Positions 21,971 through 31,410 of a stretch of 33,441 bases of DNA are shown piece by piece (positions within the stretch are counted from its first letter, which is position 1; each line of letters starts with the position of its first letter). The position numbers and the translations under genes were made by a program. Below the pieces are notes generated by a model. The model was not told where the DNA came from. It did not search any database and saw nothing but the letters and a program-made list of their open reading frames with translations. The stretch comes from Burkholderiaceae bacterium. GTDB taxonomy: Bacteria > Pseudomonadota > Gammaproteobacteria > Burkholderiales > Burkholderiaceae_C. Location: NCBI GenBank assembly GCA_028685665.1, contig JAQUDN010000013.1:1-33441 (forward strand), in the 5' to 3' direction.

Positions 21971-24900
21971 TTAACGCCGGTGCCCGAGCAGCCAGTTCTT
22001 GACCTGCCGCTGCCAGTGGGCCGGAATGGACCGCGCCACGGTGCGCAGGCCGGGCGCGCTGCGCAGGCGCACCAGCAGGCTGACCAGTCCCTGGCGCCGG
22101 GAGGCCGAGGGCTGTGGAGCCGGTATCCAGGCGGCCAACTCCAGTGCGCGAGGGGCGTTGGCGGTGGGCAGCGCGTGCAGTCCGTGTGCGTAGTCTTGTG
22201 CGTAGTTCCAGGGACCGATGCGTGCATCTTCCGGCGTGCCGGGCGCTGTTTGGGGGGGCGTGGGTGCCGAGGCAAGGGGGTCTGTGACCGCAAAATGCTG
22301 CGCACGCAGGGCGGTGAACCACTCGACCCATTGGGCGGCAGGCGTGTTCCAGGCGTGCACCCAGCTCCAGGGGCGCCCGGCCAGCCGTTCGGCAAAAGCG
22401 CCCAGGTCGGGGGCCACGATGGGCAGTCCTGCCTGCAGACAGGCGCTCAGGGTGTAACTGTAGGTTTCGGGCCATTGGGCTGGAAACCACACCACATCGG
22501 GCTGCAGCCATTCGAGCAAGCTGGGCAGGTCTTCGTCTTTGTATTGGCCGTGCACGGTCAGGCGCGCGCGCGGCGGGCCTTGGAGGTGGCGGTAGCCGTA
22601 GCCGATCAGGTGAAACTCCAGCGGGACCTTGCGGCGTGCGGCTTCTTGGGCCGCGTCTTCCAGCAGGTCCGCACCCTTGATGGTGCTGAGGGCTCCGATC
22701 ACAGCGATCTTGAGGGGCGCTCCCTGCGCCAGGGGGCGGGGTGTGGGCGTGGGCAGCGCGGCGGGGTCCGGCAGGTCGGTGTGCGGCGCCAGGCGGATGT
22801 CGGCTTGGGGTGCAAAGCGGGCCATGCGGCGGGCGGCATCCCGGCTGGGGACCAGCACATGGCGGGCACCCTGGACGAAGGGTTCGTGGTTGCTGCGCCA
22901 GGTTTCGATGGTCACGCCGCCCGGGGCGGGCGATTTGCGCAGGCATTGGCGGCATTGGTCCAGGCCTTTTTCTCCGCAATAGGCCTGGGTGTGGTCGGTC
23001 AGGGAGATTTGGGGGCAGTAACTGTAGTAGTCGTGTGCGGTGAAGTCGTAGGTCACGCCCAGGCGCGCGGGCAGTTGGCGCACGGCTTCGCTGTGGCCCA
23101 GCAAGTGGTGGTAATGGATATGCTGCACGCCCAAGGTGCGCAGCAGTTGGACCAGGCGTTCTTCCTGTGCCGGCAGTTCAAAGCGCAGTTGCAGGGCTTC
23201 TTGTGCGCCGGGCAGGCCCAGGTGCACGGCCCCGTCGCCTGCGGGGGTCAGTTGCAGAAATCGGGCATGGTCTTTCAGGTGCGAGGCCAGTTCATGGGCA
23301 TGGCGCACGGTGCCGCCCGCGCGGTCATGCAGCACGGCCAGCACGACCGGCAGATGGGCTGCTTGCACGCGGGCCAGGTCCAGTGCCATGCGCCAGGGTT
23401 TGGCGGGGTCGGCTTGGACGAACTGGTGGACTGCGGTTTCGTACGACGGGTGCAGTCGGCGCAGGGTTTCCATGGCGGCGAGTTCGCGCGGGCTTTTGCT
23501 GTCGCCAAAGCTGACGCCGCCGGTGTGCAGCACGAAGGTGTCGAGCGCGTGCAGATTGCGCCACCCTGCGTTGGCGGCGCGCTGGCAGAAGTCGTTTTCT
23601 TCGCCATAGCCTTTGCCGAAGTGCTCGGTGTCAAACAGGCCGACATCGGCCAGGCAGTCGCGGCGGATGTACATGCAAAAGCCTACCCCGGTGGGCACAT
23701 CGACGACAGCCCCCGGGTTGGTGCGTGCACACAGGGCGTCGAGCTGCGCAGTGTCCATGCCCAGGGGCAGGTCGTTGTCCTGGCAAAAGCGCGGGTAGCT
23801 GCAAATGGTGGCGTTGTTCGAGAAGGGGGTGACCGAGGCCACGCGCCGGTCGCTGTAGGCGGCCCGCTGGATGCGGTCGAGCCAGTCGTTGGCGACTTCG
23901 GTGTCGCTGTTCAGGAGGAGTACGTCGTGGCGATCGCTCAGGGCCATGCCGCGGTTGACGGTGCCCACAAAGCCGAGGTTGGTCTCGTTTTCCAGCAAGG
24001 TGATGCGCGGGTCTTCATCCGCCTTCGCGCGCAGCCAGGCGGTGACTTCCGGTTCCGGGCTGGCGTCGTTGATGACGACCAGGCGCCAGGGGGTCTTGCA
24101 GGGGCTGGCCAGTACCGATTCGATGCACTGCCGGGTGTCTCCGAGGCCCCGGTACACAGGGACGATGATGTCCACGGGCTCTGGGGATGCGGGCATGGCG
24201 TGCCGCAGGGGCGTGTGGGGGGATGCAGCCCCTTGCCGCGTGCGGCCCAGCTGCCGGTCGATCCACATCTTGGTGTGCACCAGGGGGCGTGTGGCGCGGA
24301 ACACGGTCGAGTTTTCAATGCCTTGCAGGTGATCGATCAAATTCTGGCGTTCGCGCTGGGCCGTACTGAGTTGGCTGTGCAGCAGCTGTTGTTGTTGCTG
24401 CAACTGGCTGTTGTGCGTCGCTGTTTTTTCCTGGGCCTGTTGTGAACGCTCTATTAAGAGATGGGCTTGCTCCAGCTGGACCTTGGCTTGCTGCAGCTGG
24501 GCTTGTCCCCGGACCTGGATCTGGTTCCGTTCCAGGCAGCTTTGTTCTAACTCGAAGTCTTTCTGTTGGAGTGCTTGAGCCAAGTTTTGGGCCTTCTCGT
24601 ACAGTGGGCCGACCGTCTGCTCAAGAGCGAGGTAGTCGGCCGACATGGGCCAGCCCACCATGATGTCCAGCTGGGCGCCTGGGGTTTGCATGCTCTGGCG
24701 GAGCACGTCGGGGGGAATGGGCAATTCGAACCAGGGATCGTCGCCTGCCAGCAAGAGCAGGGCGCAGTCGGATGCGGTGGGCAGGGGGGGGCGCCACAGA
24801 ATCTGCTGGTGTGCCGTGTTTTCAAGGGCTTGGACGCTGTCGGTGGCGGCGTCCCATTGCCATGGCACCTGGCCTTGGGCGTCGCGCAGGAGCAGGCGGT

Positions 24901-25840
24901 GCAGGTGCAAAAAGCCGGGGCGGTCGGCGGGGTCCAGTCGCAGCCGGGGGGCTTCTGTGCCGAGCAGGCAGGGCAATTCGAAGCGCAGCACTTGGCGGTG
25001 CTGGCCTATGACACCGGCTTGGGACAGTTTGTGGTCTTCGCTGAAGCCTTCGTTCGTGCCGACGTAGAGCTGGGCGGTGAAGAGGGCCTGGGCGGGCTCC
25101 CTCGGTGTGGTGGGAGCGCCTGTTTCCACGGGGGCGTTTCCTGCCGCCTGCCGGGGCCGTGCGCTGCCAATGAACTGGTAGGTCAGGGCGTCTGGAACGG
25201 CCAGGAGGTAGCGTGACACGGCCGGGGGCAGGTGGTCAAAAGCGATCTTGAATTCGGACTCGGGCAGTTCCCGGCGGATGGTGTCGAGCGGCGCGAGGTC
25301 CCAGTCTTGCTCCGCCATGAACCGGGCGAGCGAGCGGCGCGTGAAAAAGCGCAGGTGGGTGCGGTCGAGCAGGCCTTCGTCACGGTAGCGGAATTCCCCG
25401 TGCAGCAGTTCCGCCAGCAGCCCGCAGTAGGCTGCGTTGGGTACCGAGATCAGCAGTTGCCCCCTGGGGGCGAGCAAAGTGCGGCAGGCGGCCAGGATTT
25501 TTTCGGGTTGGCGCAGGTGTTCGAGCACGTCGGCACAGACGATGGCATCGTATCGCTGCCCGGCAAACAAGGCGGGCAGGTCCACTTGTTCCAGATCGGC
25601 GATTTCGACCCTGCGGTAGTGGCACCGGGCATGTTCGGCTTCGGCGGGGCTCCAGGTGACGCCGTCTGCGATGCACTGGCGGGTGTTTTTCAGGAACGCA
25701 CCCAAGGCGCCACTGCCACAGCCCAGGTCGAGCAAGGTGGAGCCGGGATCGATCAGGTGGGCCAATACGGAGAGGGAAGTTCTTTCGTGGGCCTGGATGT
25801 TGCGCAGATACACATGCAGCGCCTCTTTGGATTGCGTCAT
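21971..25840 (-). CDS. Multidomain methyltransferase / coiled coil / GT2 / GT4 fusion
   Basis: A 1289-residue protein with at least four parts. (1) A class I SAM-dependent methyltransferase at about 1-200, with LLDLGCGSG at 36-44. (2) A spacer region of about 240-400 with beta-rich sequence. (3) A Gln/Glu/Leu-rich coiled coil at about 405-512. (4) A GT2 domain at about 555-790 with VDIIVPVYRG, LLLNSDTEV and GYGEENDF. (5) A GT4-like domain at about 860-1210, with KIAVIGALSTIKG near 1045 and a sugar-nucleotide segment near 1130 (PETYSYTLSACLQAGLPIVA). It probably assembles and may cap a surface glycan. The order differs from WbdD but shares the methyltransferase plus coiled-coil idea. It is divergent from the next gene, 86 nt apart. 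Confidence 0.85.
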   Translation of the reverse strand: MTQSKEALHVYLRNIQAHERTSLSVLAHLIDPGSTLLDLGCGSGALGAFLKNTRQCIADGVTWSPAEAEHARCHYRRVEIADLEQVDLPALFAGQRYDAIVCADVLEHLRQPEKILAACRTLLAPRGQLLISVPNAAYCGLLAELLHGEFRYRDEGLLDRTHLRFFTRRSLARFMAEQDWDLAPLDTIRRELPESEFKIAFDHLPPAVSRYLLAVPDALTYQFIGSARPRQAAGNAPVETGAPTTPREPAQALFTAQLYVGTNEGFSEDHKLSQAGVIGQHRQVLRFELPCLLGTEAPRLRLDPADRPGFLHLHRLLLRDAQGQVPWQWDAATDSVQALENTAHQQILWRPPLPTASDCALLLLAGDDPWFELPIPPDVLRQSMQTPGAQLDIMVGWPMSADYLALEQTVGPLYEKAQNLAQALQQKDFELEQSCLERNQIQVRGQAQLQQAKVQLEQAHLLIERSQQAQEKTATHNSQLQQQQQLLHSQLSTAQRERQNLIDHLQGIENSTVFRATRPLVHTKMWIDRQLGRTRQGAASPHTPLRHAMPASPEPVDIIVPVYRGLGDTRQCIESVLASPCKTPWRLVVINDASPEPEVTAWLRAKADEDPRITLLENETNLGFVGTVNRGMALSDRHDVLLLNSDTEVANDWLDRIQRAAYSDRRVASVTPFSNNATICSYPRFCQDNDLPLGMDTAQLDALCARTNPGAVVDVPTGVGFCMYIRRDCLADVGLFDTEHFGKGYGEENDFCQRAANAGWRNLHALDTFVLHTGGVSFGDSKSPRELAAMETLRRLHPSYETAVHQFVQADPAKPWRMALDLARVQAAHLPVVLAVLHDRAGGTVRHAHELASHLKDHARFLQLTPAGDGAVHLGLPGAQEALQLRFELPAQEERLVQLLRTLGVQHIHYHHLLGHSEAVRQLPARLGVTYDFTAHDYYSYCPQISLTDHTQAYCGEKGLDQCRQCLRKSPAPGGVTIETWRSNHEPFVQGARHVLVPSRDAARRMARFAPQADIRLAPHTDLPDPAALPTPTPRPLAQGAPLKIAVIGALSTIKGADLLEDAAQEAARRKVPLEFHLIGYGYRHLQGPPRARLTVHGQYKDEDLPSLLEWLQPDVVWFPAQWPETYSYTLSACLQAGLPIVAPDLGAFAERLAGRPWSWVHAWNTPAAQWVEWFTALRAQHFAVTDPLASAPTPPQTAPGTPEDARIGPWNYAQDYAHGLHALPTANAPRALELAAWIPAPQPSASRRQGLVSLLVRLRSAPGLRTVARSIPAHWQRQVKNWLLGHRR

Positions 25841-25926
25841 TCCGGAATTATGACAACGCTGGCGCGGTCCTCCGTGGACCGTCTGTCAGGGGCACGGGGG
25901 CTCAGGGCTGTAACAATAGTGCTCTC
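25841..25926. promoter_or_regulatory. Divergent promoter region between the GT fusion and GT2
   Basis: This 86-nt gap separates two divergent glycan genes. It holds a 6-bp hairpin (CGGTCC at 25865-25870 with GGACCG at 25876-25881) and, on the plus strand, TAACAATAG about 10 nt before the GT2 start, a plausible -10. No good -35 box is visible for either direction. Confidence 0.35.
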
Positions 25927-26709
25927 ATGACACTCTCTTCCCTTGCTGCACCGGGCGCGGTGGTCTCTGTGGTCAGCCATGGCCATGGGCTGCTGGTTCA
26001 GGCCTTGCTGGCCGATCTGGCGCGCTGGAGTGCGGCCTCGGTGCGGCGTGTCGTGCTGACGCAGAACCTCCCCGAGCCCGAGCCTGTCCCTCCGCCGGGC
26101 GGCTGGCCTTTTGTCTTGACCCTGATCAAAAACCCACGCCCCTGTGGGTTTGGTGCCAACCACAACCGGGCGTTGGCGGGAGCGACCGAGCCGGTGGTCT
26201 GCGTGATCAACCCCGATGTGGCCCTGGTGCCGGGACGTGATCCCTTTGCCGCCTTGGTCCAGGCGGCTTTGCAGCCCGGTGTGGGTTGCGCTTACCCCGA
26301 GCAACTGGACGCGCAGGGCGTCCCCCAGGACTGCGAGCGCGAGTTGCCGACGCCCACGGCTTTGTGGCGGCGCCATGCGCGGTGCGCTGCCGAAACCCGG
26401 GTCGACTGGGTCAACGCCGCGTGCATCGCACTGCCCGTGGCGGTGTGGCAGCAACTGGGCGGGTTCGACGAAACCTATTTCATGTACTGCGAGGATGTCG
26501 ATCTCTGCCTGCGCCTGCGGCTGCAGGGCTGGGCTTTGCAGCGCGCACCTGTGCAAGTAGTGCATGCGGGCCAGCGGGCCAGCCACCAGCACTGGCGCCA
26601 TCTGCGCTGGCATGTCCGCAGCCTGTTCCATTTGTGGCGCTCCCCGGTGTATGCACAGGCCCGGCGCCTCTTGCTGCGCAGCGACGCGGGTACCATCGGC
26701 GCCTCATGA
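25927..26709 (+). CDS. GT2-family glycosyltransferase
   Basis: A 260-residue glycosyltransferase of the GT2 (rhamnosyltransferase-like) kind. It has a short N-terminal Rossmann-type part (VVSVVSHGHG), a sugar-nucleotide binding stretch (NPRPCGFGANHNRALAGA), a D-x-D-like motif (CVINPDVALV) and the C-terminal acceptor segment WQQLGGFDETYFMYCEDVDL with the ED motif. It would transfer a sugar to a lipid-linked acceptor in the cytoplasm. The stop overlaps the next gene by 4 nt. The substrate cannot be told from sequence. Confidence 0.85.
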   Translation: MTLSSLAAPGAVVSVVSHGHGLLVQALLADLARWSAASVRRVVLTQNLPEPEPVPPPGGWPFVLTLIKNPRPCGFGANHNRALAGATEPVVCVINPDVALVPGRDPFAALVQAALQPGVGCAYPEQLDAQGVPQDCERELPTPTALWRRHARCAAETRVDWVNAACIALPVAVWQQLGGFDETYFMYCEDVDLCLRLRLQGWALQRAPVQVVHAGQRASHQHWRHLRWHVRSLFHLWRSPVYAQARRLLLRSDAGTIGAS

Positions 26710-27806
26710 TCTGGTTGTCCGTGGTGGGTTTTTTGGTGGCAGCACTGGCTGCAGGGGGCATCGTGCGCTGGGTGCGAGGCCATGCTGCCGCCTATGGCAA
26801 AGGCATGCCGCAGCGCTTTCACCTGGGGGATGTGCCCCGCTTGGGTGGGGCGGCGGTGCTGCTGGGCTCGGCGGTGAGCTGGGTGTTGGGTGCGGTGCTG
26901 GCCTGGCTGGGCGATCCGGGCTCCTTGCGCCTGGGGGGCTGGGTGTGTGCCTGGTTGATTTCCGTCTTGCCTGCTGCGCTGGGCGGTATTGCCGAAGACG
27001 TGACCCAGCGGCTGTCGGTGCGTTACCGCTTGCTGCTGACGGGTTCGTCGGCCGCCCTGGCGGTGGCTTTGCTGGGGGTGGCGGTGCCGCGCCTGGGGCT
27101 GCCCTGGTTGCAACCCTTGCTCGATTCGATGCCCTGGCTCGGGGTCGGTCTGGCGGTGTTGGCCGTCACGGGCATGCCCCATGCCTTCAACATCATTGAT
27201 GGCTACAACGGCCTGGCAGGCATGGTCGCGCTCATCGTGTGCCTGGCGCTGGCCCATGTGGCGCTGCAGGTGGGAGACCGGGCGCTGGCGGCCCTGCTGG
27301 TGTCCACCGCGGCCGCCACGGCAGGGTTTCTGGTCTGGAACTACCCGCGCGGCATGCTGTTTGCCGGCGATGGCGGGGCGTATGTGTGGGGGGTGGTGAT
27401 TGCGCTGGCCAGCATTTCCCTGGTGCAGCGCAACACCGAGGTTTCGCCCTGGTTTCCGATGCTGCTGCTGATCTATCCCGTCTGGGAGACGGTGTTCTCG
27501 ATCTACCGCAAGCTGGCCCGCGGGGTGTCGCCCGGCGTGGCCGATGCGCTGCATTTTCACCAACTGATCTATCGGCGCATCGTGCGCGGGGTCTTCCACG
27601 ACGATGAGTCGCGCCGGGTGTTGATGCGCAACAACCGCACATCGCCCTATCTGTGGGGCTTTACCTTGCTGACCGTGGTGCCGGCCGTGCTGTTTTGGCG
27701 CAACACGGGGGTGTTGATGGCGTTTTGCAGCCTGTTCGTGGTGAGTTACGTGCTGGCCTACTTGGCCATCGTGCGTTTCAAAGTGCCCCACTGGCTGCGG
27801 CGCTGA
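26706..27806 (+). CDS. WecA/MraY-like undecaprenyl-phosphate sugar-1-phosphate transferase
   Basis: A 366-residue polytopic membrane protein of the MraY/WecA superfamily, which starts glycan synthesis by moving a sugar phosphate onto undecaprenyl phosphate. It has about 10-11 hydrophobic segments and conserved polar motifs: NIIDGYNGLAGM near 162, LFAGDGGAYVWG near 220 and HFHQLIYRRIVRG near 283. The Asp-rich and His motifs are the Mg2+ and catalytic sites of the family. It starts inside the GT2 stop. It probably supplies the initiating step for the glycan made by the neighbouring GT genes and exported by wzm-wzt; the sugar is unknown. Confidence 0.85.
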   Translation: MIWLSVVGFLVAALAAGGIVRWVRGHAAAYGKGMPQRFHLGDVPRLGGAAVLLGSAVSWVLGAVLAWLGDPGSLRLGGWVCAWLISVLPAALGGIAEDVTQRLSVRYRLLLTGSSAALAVALLGVAVPRLGLPWLQPLLDSMPWLGVGLAVLAVTGMPHAFNIIDGYNGLAGMVALIVCLALAHVALQVGDRALAALLVSTAAATAGFLVWNYPRGMLFAGDGGAYVWGVVIALASISLVQRNTEVSPWFPMLLLIYPVWETVFSIYRKLARGVSPGVADALHFHQLIYRRIVRGVFHDDESRRVLMRNNRTSPYLWGFTLLTVVPAVLFWRNTGVLMAFCSLFVVSYVLAYLAIVRFKVPHWLRR

Positions 27807-27886
27807 CCCGCCGGACGGTGTTTTCTCGTCATGGGGATGGGGCACAATTTGCGCCTCTTTGATTCACTGCCGGATGGCGCGACTCC

Positions 27887-28777
27887 ATGACCCCACTTCT
27901 TTCGATGGCCCCCCGCGACAAGGCTGAAATTCTGGCCCAGGCGCTGCCCTACATTCGCAAGTTCCATGGCAAGACCATGGTGATCAAGTACGGCGGCAAT
28001 GCCATGACCGACCCCGCCCTGCAAAAAGCCTTTGCCGAGGATGTGGTGCTGCTCAAGCTGGTAGGCATCAACCCGGTGGTGGTGCATGGTGGCGGCCCGC
28101 AGATCGAGACCGCGCTCAAGCGCCTGGGCAAGGAAGGGGCCTTTATCCAGGGCATGCGGGTGACCGATGCCGAAACCATGGAAGTGGTGGAATGGGTGCT
28201 GGCCGGCGAAGTCCAGCAGGACATCGTAGGCCTGATCAACCAGGCCGGCGGCAAGGCCGTGGGCCTCACGGGCCGCGACGGCGGCATGATCCGTGCGCAC
28301 AAGCTGCGCATGCTGGACACGCAGGACCCGACCAAGGAACACGACGTGGGCCAGGTGGGGGACATCGAGTCGATCGATCCCTCGGTGGTCAAGGCCCTGC
28401 AGGACGACCAGTTCATTCCCGTGGTCAGTCCCATCGGCTTTGGCGCGCAGAACGAGAGCTACAACATCAACGCCGACGTGGTGGCCGCCCGTCTGGCCGT
28501 GACCCTGCAGGCCGAAAAGCTGTTGATGCTGACCAACATTCCGGGCGTGCTGGACAAGCAAGGGGCTTTGCTGCCCGAGCTGACCATGGAGCGCATCGAT
28601 GCCCTGGTGGCCGACGGCACCATCAGCGGCGGCATGCTGCCCAAGATCGCCGGTGCCCTGGACGCTGCCAAGGCGGGCGTGAAGGCCGTCCACATCATCG
28701 ATGGCCGCGTGCCGCATGCGCTCTTGCTGGAAATCCTGACCGAGCAGGCGTTCGGCACCATGATCCGCGCGCAGTAA
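27887..28777 (+). CDS. argB: N-acetylglutamate kinase ArgB
   Basis: ArgB phosphorylates N-acetylglutamate, the second step of arginine synthesis. The 296-residue protein has the amino acid kinase signature KYGGNAM near 35, HGGGPQIE near 70 and the C-terminal [20 protein letters not shown] segment. It is longer than the arginine-insensitive E. coli enzyme (258), with an N-terminal extension and helix ([20 protein letters not shown]) typical of arginine-inhibited, hexameric enzymes, so feedback inhibition is likely. ATG 27905 is an alternative start. It stands alone, without other arg genes nearby. Confidence 0.95.
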   Translation: MTPLLSMAPRDKAEILAQALPYIRKFHGKTMVIKYGGNAMTDPALQKAFAEDVVLLKLVGINPVVVHGGGPQIETALKRLGKEGAFIQGMRVTDAETMEVVEWVLAGEVQQDIVGLINQAGGKAVGLTGRDGGMIRAHKLRMLDTQDPTKEHDVGQVGDIESIDPSVVKALQDDQFIPVVSPIGFGAQNESYNINADVVAARLAVTLQAEKLLMLTNIPGVLDKQGALLPELTMERIDALVADGTISGGMLPKIAGALDAAKAGVKAVHIIDGRVPHALLLEILTEQAFGTMIRAQ

Positions 28778-28842
28778 GCCCGCTGCGCAGGGGGGCACTG
28801 CGGCTTGCCGCCGTGCAATCCCCGCCCCGGCTTCAAAAAATC

Positions 28843-28894
28843 TTGCCAGGGCCGCTATCTTTGTGCAAAATAGAACGAACGTTCGTTTTATTTT
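28843..28894 (+). promoter_or_regulatory. TetR promoter with 28-bp operator palindrome
   Basis: TTGCCA (28843-28848) and CAAAAT (28866-28871), 17 nt apart, form a good sigma-70 promoter. The palindrome AACGAACGTTCGTT (28874-28887) is perfect, and it extends to 28 bp (28867-28894) with one mismatched pair (28873/28888). Its centre falls at the predicted transcription start, so a bound repressor would block the polymerase. It ends 2 nt before the TetR start codon. This is a typical autoregulatory TetR-family operator. Confidence 0.8.
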
Positions 28895-28896
28895 GT

Positions 28897-29610
28897 ATGG
28901 CCACTTCTTCCTCCCCCCCCACCCGCGCTCCGCGCGCCGCCACGAGCGCCGGTCGTGCCTTGCACAAAGGCCAGCAAACCAAGGCCGCCATTGTCGAGGT
29001 GGCGCTGGGCCTGGCCACGCACATTGGTTTGGAGGGGCTGTCGATCGGTGCGCTGGCCGAAGCCATGGGGATGAGCAAGTCCGGTGTCTTTGCGCACTTT
29101 GGTTCGCGCGAAGAGCTGCAGATTTCCGTCATCCGCGAGTACCACGCGCGCTTTGAAGAAGAGGTGTTCTTTCCGGCCCTGGCCCAGCCTCGGGGCCTGC
29201 CGCGGCTGCGGGCCATGTTCGATCTGTGGATGCAGCGCTCGTCCATTGAGGTCGATTCCGGCTGCATCTATATCAGTGGGGCTGTCGAGTTCGACGACCG
29301 CCAGGGCCCCGTGCGCGAGGCCCTGGTCCAGTCGGTGCGCACCTGGCACGCGGCCATGCGCCGGGCGATTGCCCAATGCCAGGAGATCGGCGACCTCAGC
29401 GCGAGCGTCAGTCCCGATCAGATGCTGTTTGAAATCCACGGCCTGATCCTGGCCCTGCACTACGAAGCCCGTTTCCTGCAAGTTCCCGCTGCCATGGAGC
29501 ACGCCCTGACCGGCCTGCAGAACATCCTGGCCCGTTATGGCAACCCGGCCCGCCCAGCGGCGGGCGCCCCCTCTCTTTCCCTTCCTTCCCCCACCCTTTC
29601 CCAGGAGTAA
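28897..29610 (+). CDS. TetR-family regulator of the fatty-acid operon
   Basis: A 237-residue TetR-family repressor starting at 28897 (ATG; the track gives a longer frame). A low-complexity N-terminus (1-27) precedes the HTH at about 30-75 (KAAIVEVALGLATHIGLEGL, then SIGALAEAMGMSKSGVFAHF). The rest is the ligand-binding helical part, ending LTGLQNILARYG. No Shine-Dalgarno is seen; the operator lies just before the start. The acyl-CoA dehydrogenase follows after 3 nt with its own AGGAG, so they share a transcript. By context the ligand is probably an acyl-CoA; this is inference. Confidence 0.9.
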   Translation: MATSSSPPTRAPRAATSAGRALHKGQQTKAAIVEVALGLATHIGLEGLSIGALAEAMGMSKSGVFAHFGSREELQISVIREYHARFEEEVFFPALAQPRGLPRLRAMFDLWMQRSSIEVDSGCIYISGAVEFDDRQGPVREALVQSVRTWHAAMRRAIAQCQEIGDLSASVSPDQMLFEIHGLILALHYEARFLQVPAAMEHALTGLQNILARYGNPARPAAGAPSLSLPSPTLSQE

Positions 29611-29613
29611 GCG

Positions 29614-31410
29614 ATGCCCACCTACACCCCTCCGCTGCGTGACATGCAATTCATCCTGCACGAAATGCTCGATGTGACCACCGAACTCAAGACCCTGGCG
29701 CCCCACGCCGAGATCGATGCCGAGACCATCAATGCCGTGCTGGAAGAGGGCGGCAAGTTTGCGGCCGAGGTGGCTTTTCCGATCAATATCAGCGGCGACA
29801 CCGAGGGGTGCGTGCTCGACAAGGCCACGCACGAGGTCCAGACGCCGAAGGGCTTCAAGGAAGCCTATGCGCAGTACGTCGAGGGCGGCTGGCCGGCGCT
29901 GAGCTGCGATCCGGCCTATGGTGGCCAGGGCTTGCCCTTCGTGGTCAACCAGTGCTTCTATGAAATGCTGAACTCGGCCAACCAGGCCTGGACCATGTAC
30001 CCCGGCCTGTCGCATGGCGCCTATGAATGCCTGCACGCCCACGGCACCGAGGCCCAGAAGCAGTTGTACCTGCCCAAGCTGACCAGCGGCGAGTGGACCG
30101 GCACGATGTGCCTGACCGAGCCGCACTGCGGCACCGACCTGGGCCTGTTGCGCACCAAGGCCGAGCCCCAGGCCGACGGCACTTACAAGATCACCGGCGC
30201 CAAGATCTTCATCAGCGCCGGCGAACACGACATGGCCGCCAACATCGTGCACCTGGTGCTGGCCCGCCTGCCCGACGCGCCAGCGGGCAGCAAGGGCATC
30301 AGCCTGTTCGTGGTGCCCAAGTTCCATGTCCATGCGGACGGCAGCCTGGGCGCGCGCAACCCGATTTACTGCGGTGGCCTGGAGCACAAGATGGGCATCC
30401 ACGGCAATGCCACCGCGCAGATCGTCATCGACGGCGCCACCGGCACGCTGGTGGGCCAGCCGCACAAAGGCCTGGCCGCCATGTTTGTGATGATGAACGC
30501 CGCCCGCCTGGGGGTGGGCAACCAGTCGCTGGGCCTGACCGAAGTGGCGTTCCAGAACGCTCTGGCCTATGCCAAGGACCGCGTGCAGATGCGCAGCTTG
30601 AGCGGCACCAAGGCCAAGGACAAGCTGGCCGACCCCATCATCGTGCACCCCGACGTGCGCCGGATGCTGCTGACGGCCAAAGCCTATGCCGAAGGGGGCC
30701 GTGCCCTGCAGTGCTTCTGCGCGCTGCTGCTCGACAAGGAACTGAACCACCCTGACGAGAAAGTTCGCAAGGACTCGGGTGAACTGCTCGCGCTGCTCAC
30801 CCCCATCGTCAAGGCCTTTGTCACCGACAACGGCTACGAAGCCACCACCCTGTGCCAGCAGGTCTTTGGCGGGCACGGCTACATCAAGGAATGGGGCATG
30901 GAGCAGCATGTGCGCGATGCGCGCATCAACATGATCTATGAGGGCACCAACACCATCCAGTCGCTGGACCTGCTGGGCCGCAAGGTGCTGGGCAACAACG
31001 GCGCCACGCTGAAGAAGTTCGGCAAGCTGGTGGCCAAGCTGGTGGAAGAAGAGGGCGTGAACGAGAAAATGGCCGAGTTCATCAACCCGCTGGCCTACCT
31101 GGGCGAGCAGATGACCAAGTTCACCACCGAGATCGGCTTCAAGGGCCTGCAAAACCCCGACGAAGTGGGCGCGGCTGCCGTGGACTACCTGCGCGTGGCC
31201 GGCCACCTGGTGTTTGCCTACTTCTTTGCCCGCATGGCCCAGGTGGCGCTGCGCGAGATCGCTTCGGGCAACACCGACCCCTTCTACCCCGCCAAACTGC
31301 AGACCGCGCGCTTTTACTTCGCCAAGCTCTTCCCCGAGACGGCCACGCTCATGCGCAAGGCGCGTGCGGGCAGCAAGGTGCTGATGGACACCGATCTGGC
31401 CCTGGCCTGA
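29614..31410 (+). CDS. Acyl-CoA dehydrogenase (FadE/DmdC-like)
   Basis: A 598-residue flavin-dependent acyl-CoA dehydrogenase, longer than the ~380-residue short type. It has a N-terminal all-alpha domain with an extra segment (PTYTPPLRDMQFILHEMLDV), the FAD-binding middle domain (GTMCLTEPHCGTDLGL near 163) and the C-terminal domain, with a segment MIYEGTNTIQ near 440 that holds the expected catalytic Glu. An additional C-terminal acyl-CoA dehydrogenase domain (about 470-595) completes the layout. It performs the first step of beta-oxidation on an undetermined acyl chain. AGGAG lies 6 nt before the ATG. Confidence 0.9.
   Translation: MPTYTPPLRDMQFILHEMLDVTTELKTLAPHAEIDAETINAVLEEGGKFAAEVAFPINISGDTEGCVLDKATHEVQTPKGFKEAYAQYVEGGWPALSCDPAYGGQGLPFVVNQCFYEMLNSANQAWTMYPGLSHGAYECLHAHGTEAQKQLYLPKLTSGEWTGTMCLTEPHCGTDLGLLRTKAEPQADGTYKITGAKIFISAGEHDMAANIVHLVLARLPDAPAGSKGISLFVVPKFHVHADGSLGARNPIYCGGLEHKMGIHGNATAQIVIDGATGTLVGQPHKGLAAMFVMMNAARLGVGNQSLGLTEVAFQNALAYAKDRVQMRSLSGTKAKDKLADPIIVHPDVRRMLLTAKAYAEGGRALQCFCALLLDKELNHPDEKVRKDSGELLALLTPIVKAFVTDNGYEATTLCQQVFGGHGYIKEWGMEQHVRDARINMIYEGTNTIQSLDLLGRKVLGNNGATLKKFGKLVAKLVEEEGVNEKMAEFINPLAYLGEQMTKFTTEIGFKGLQNPDEVGAAAVDYLRVAGHLVFAYFFARMAQVALREIASGNTDPFYPAKLQTARFYFAKLFPETATLMRKARAGSKVLMDTDLALA

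Noticed and set aside
21980-24445. 821-aa + strand ORF opposite the GT fusion
   Set aside because: The minus strand carries clear methyltransferase and GT motifs in frame; the opposite frame is Gly/Val/Gln-rich with no motif.
28888-31206. 772-aa minus strand ORF opposite the acyl-CoA dehydrogenase
   Set aside because: It is a shadow; the + strand genes have full family motifs and proper starts.
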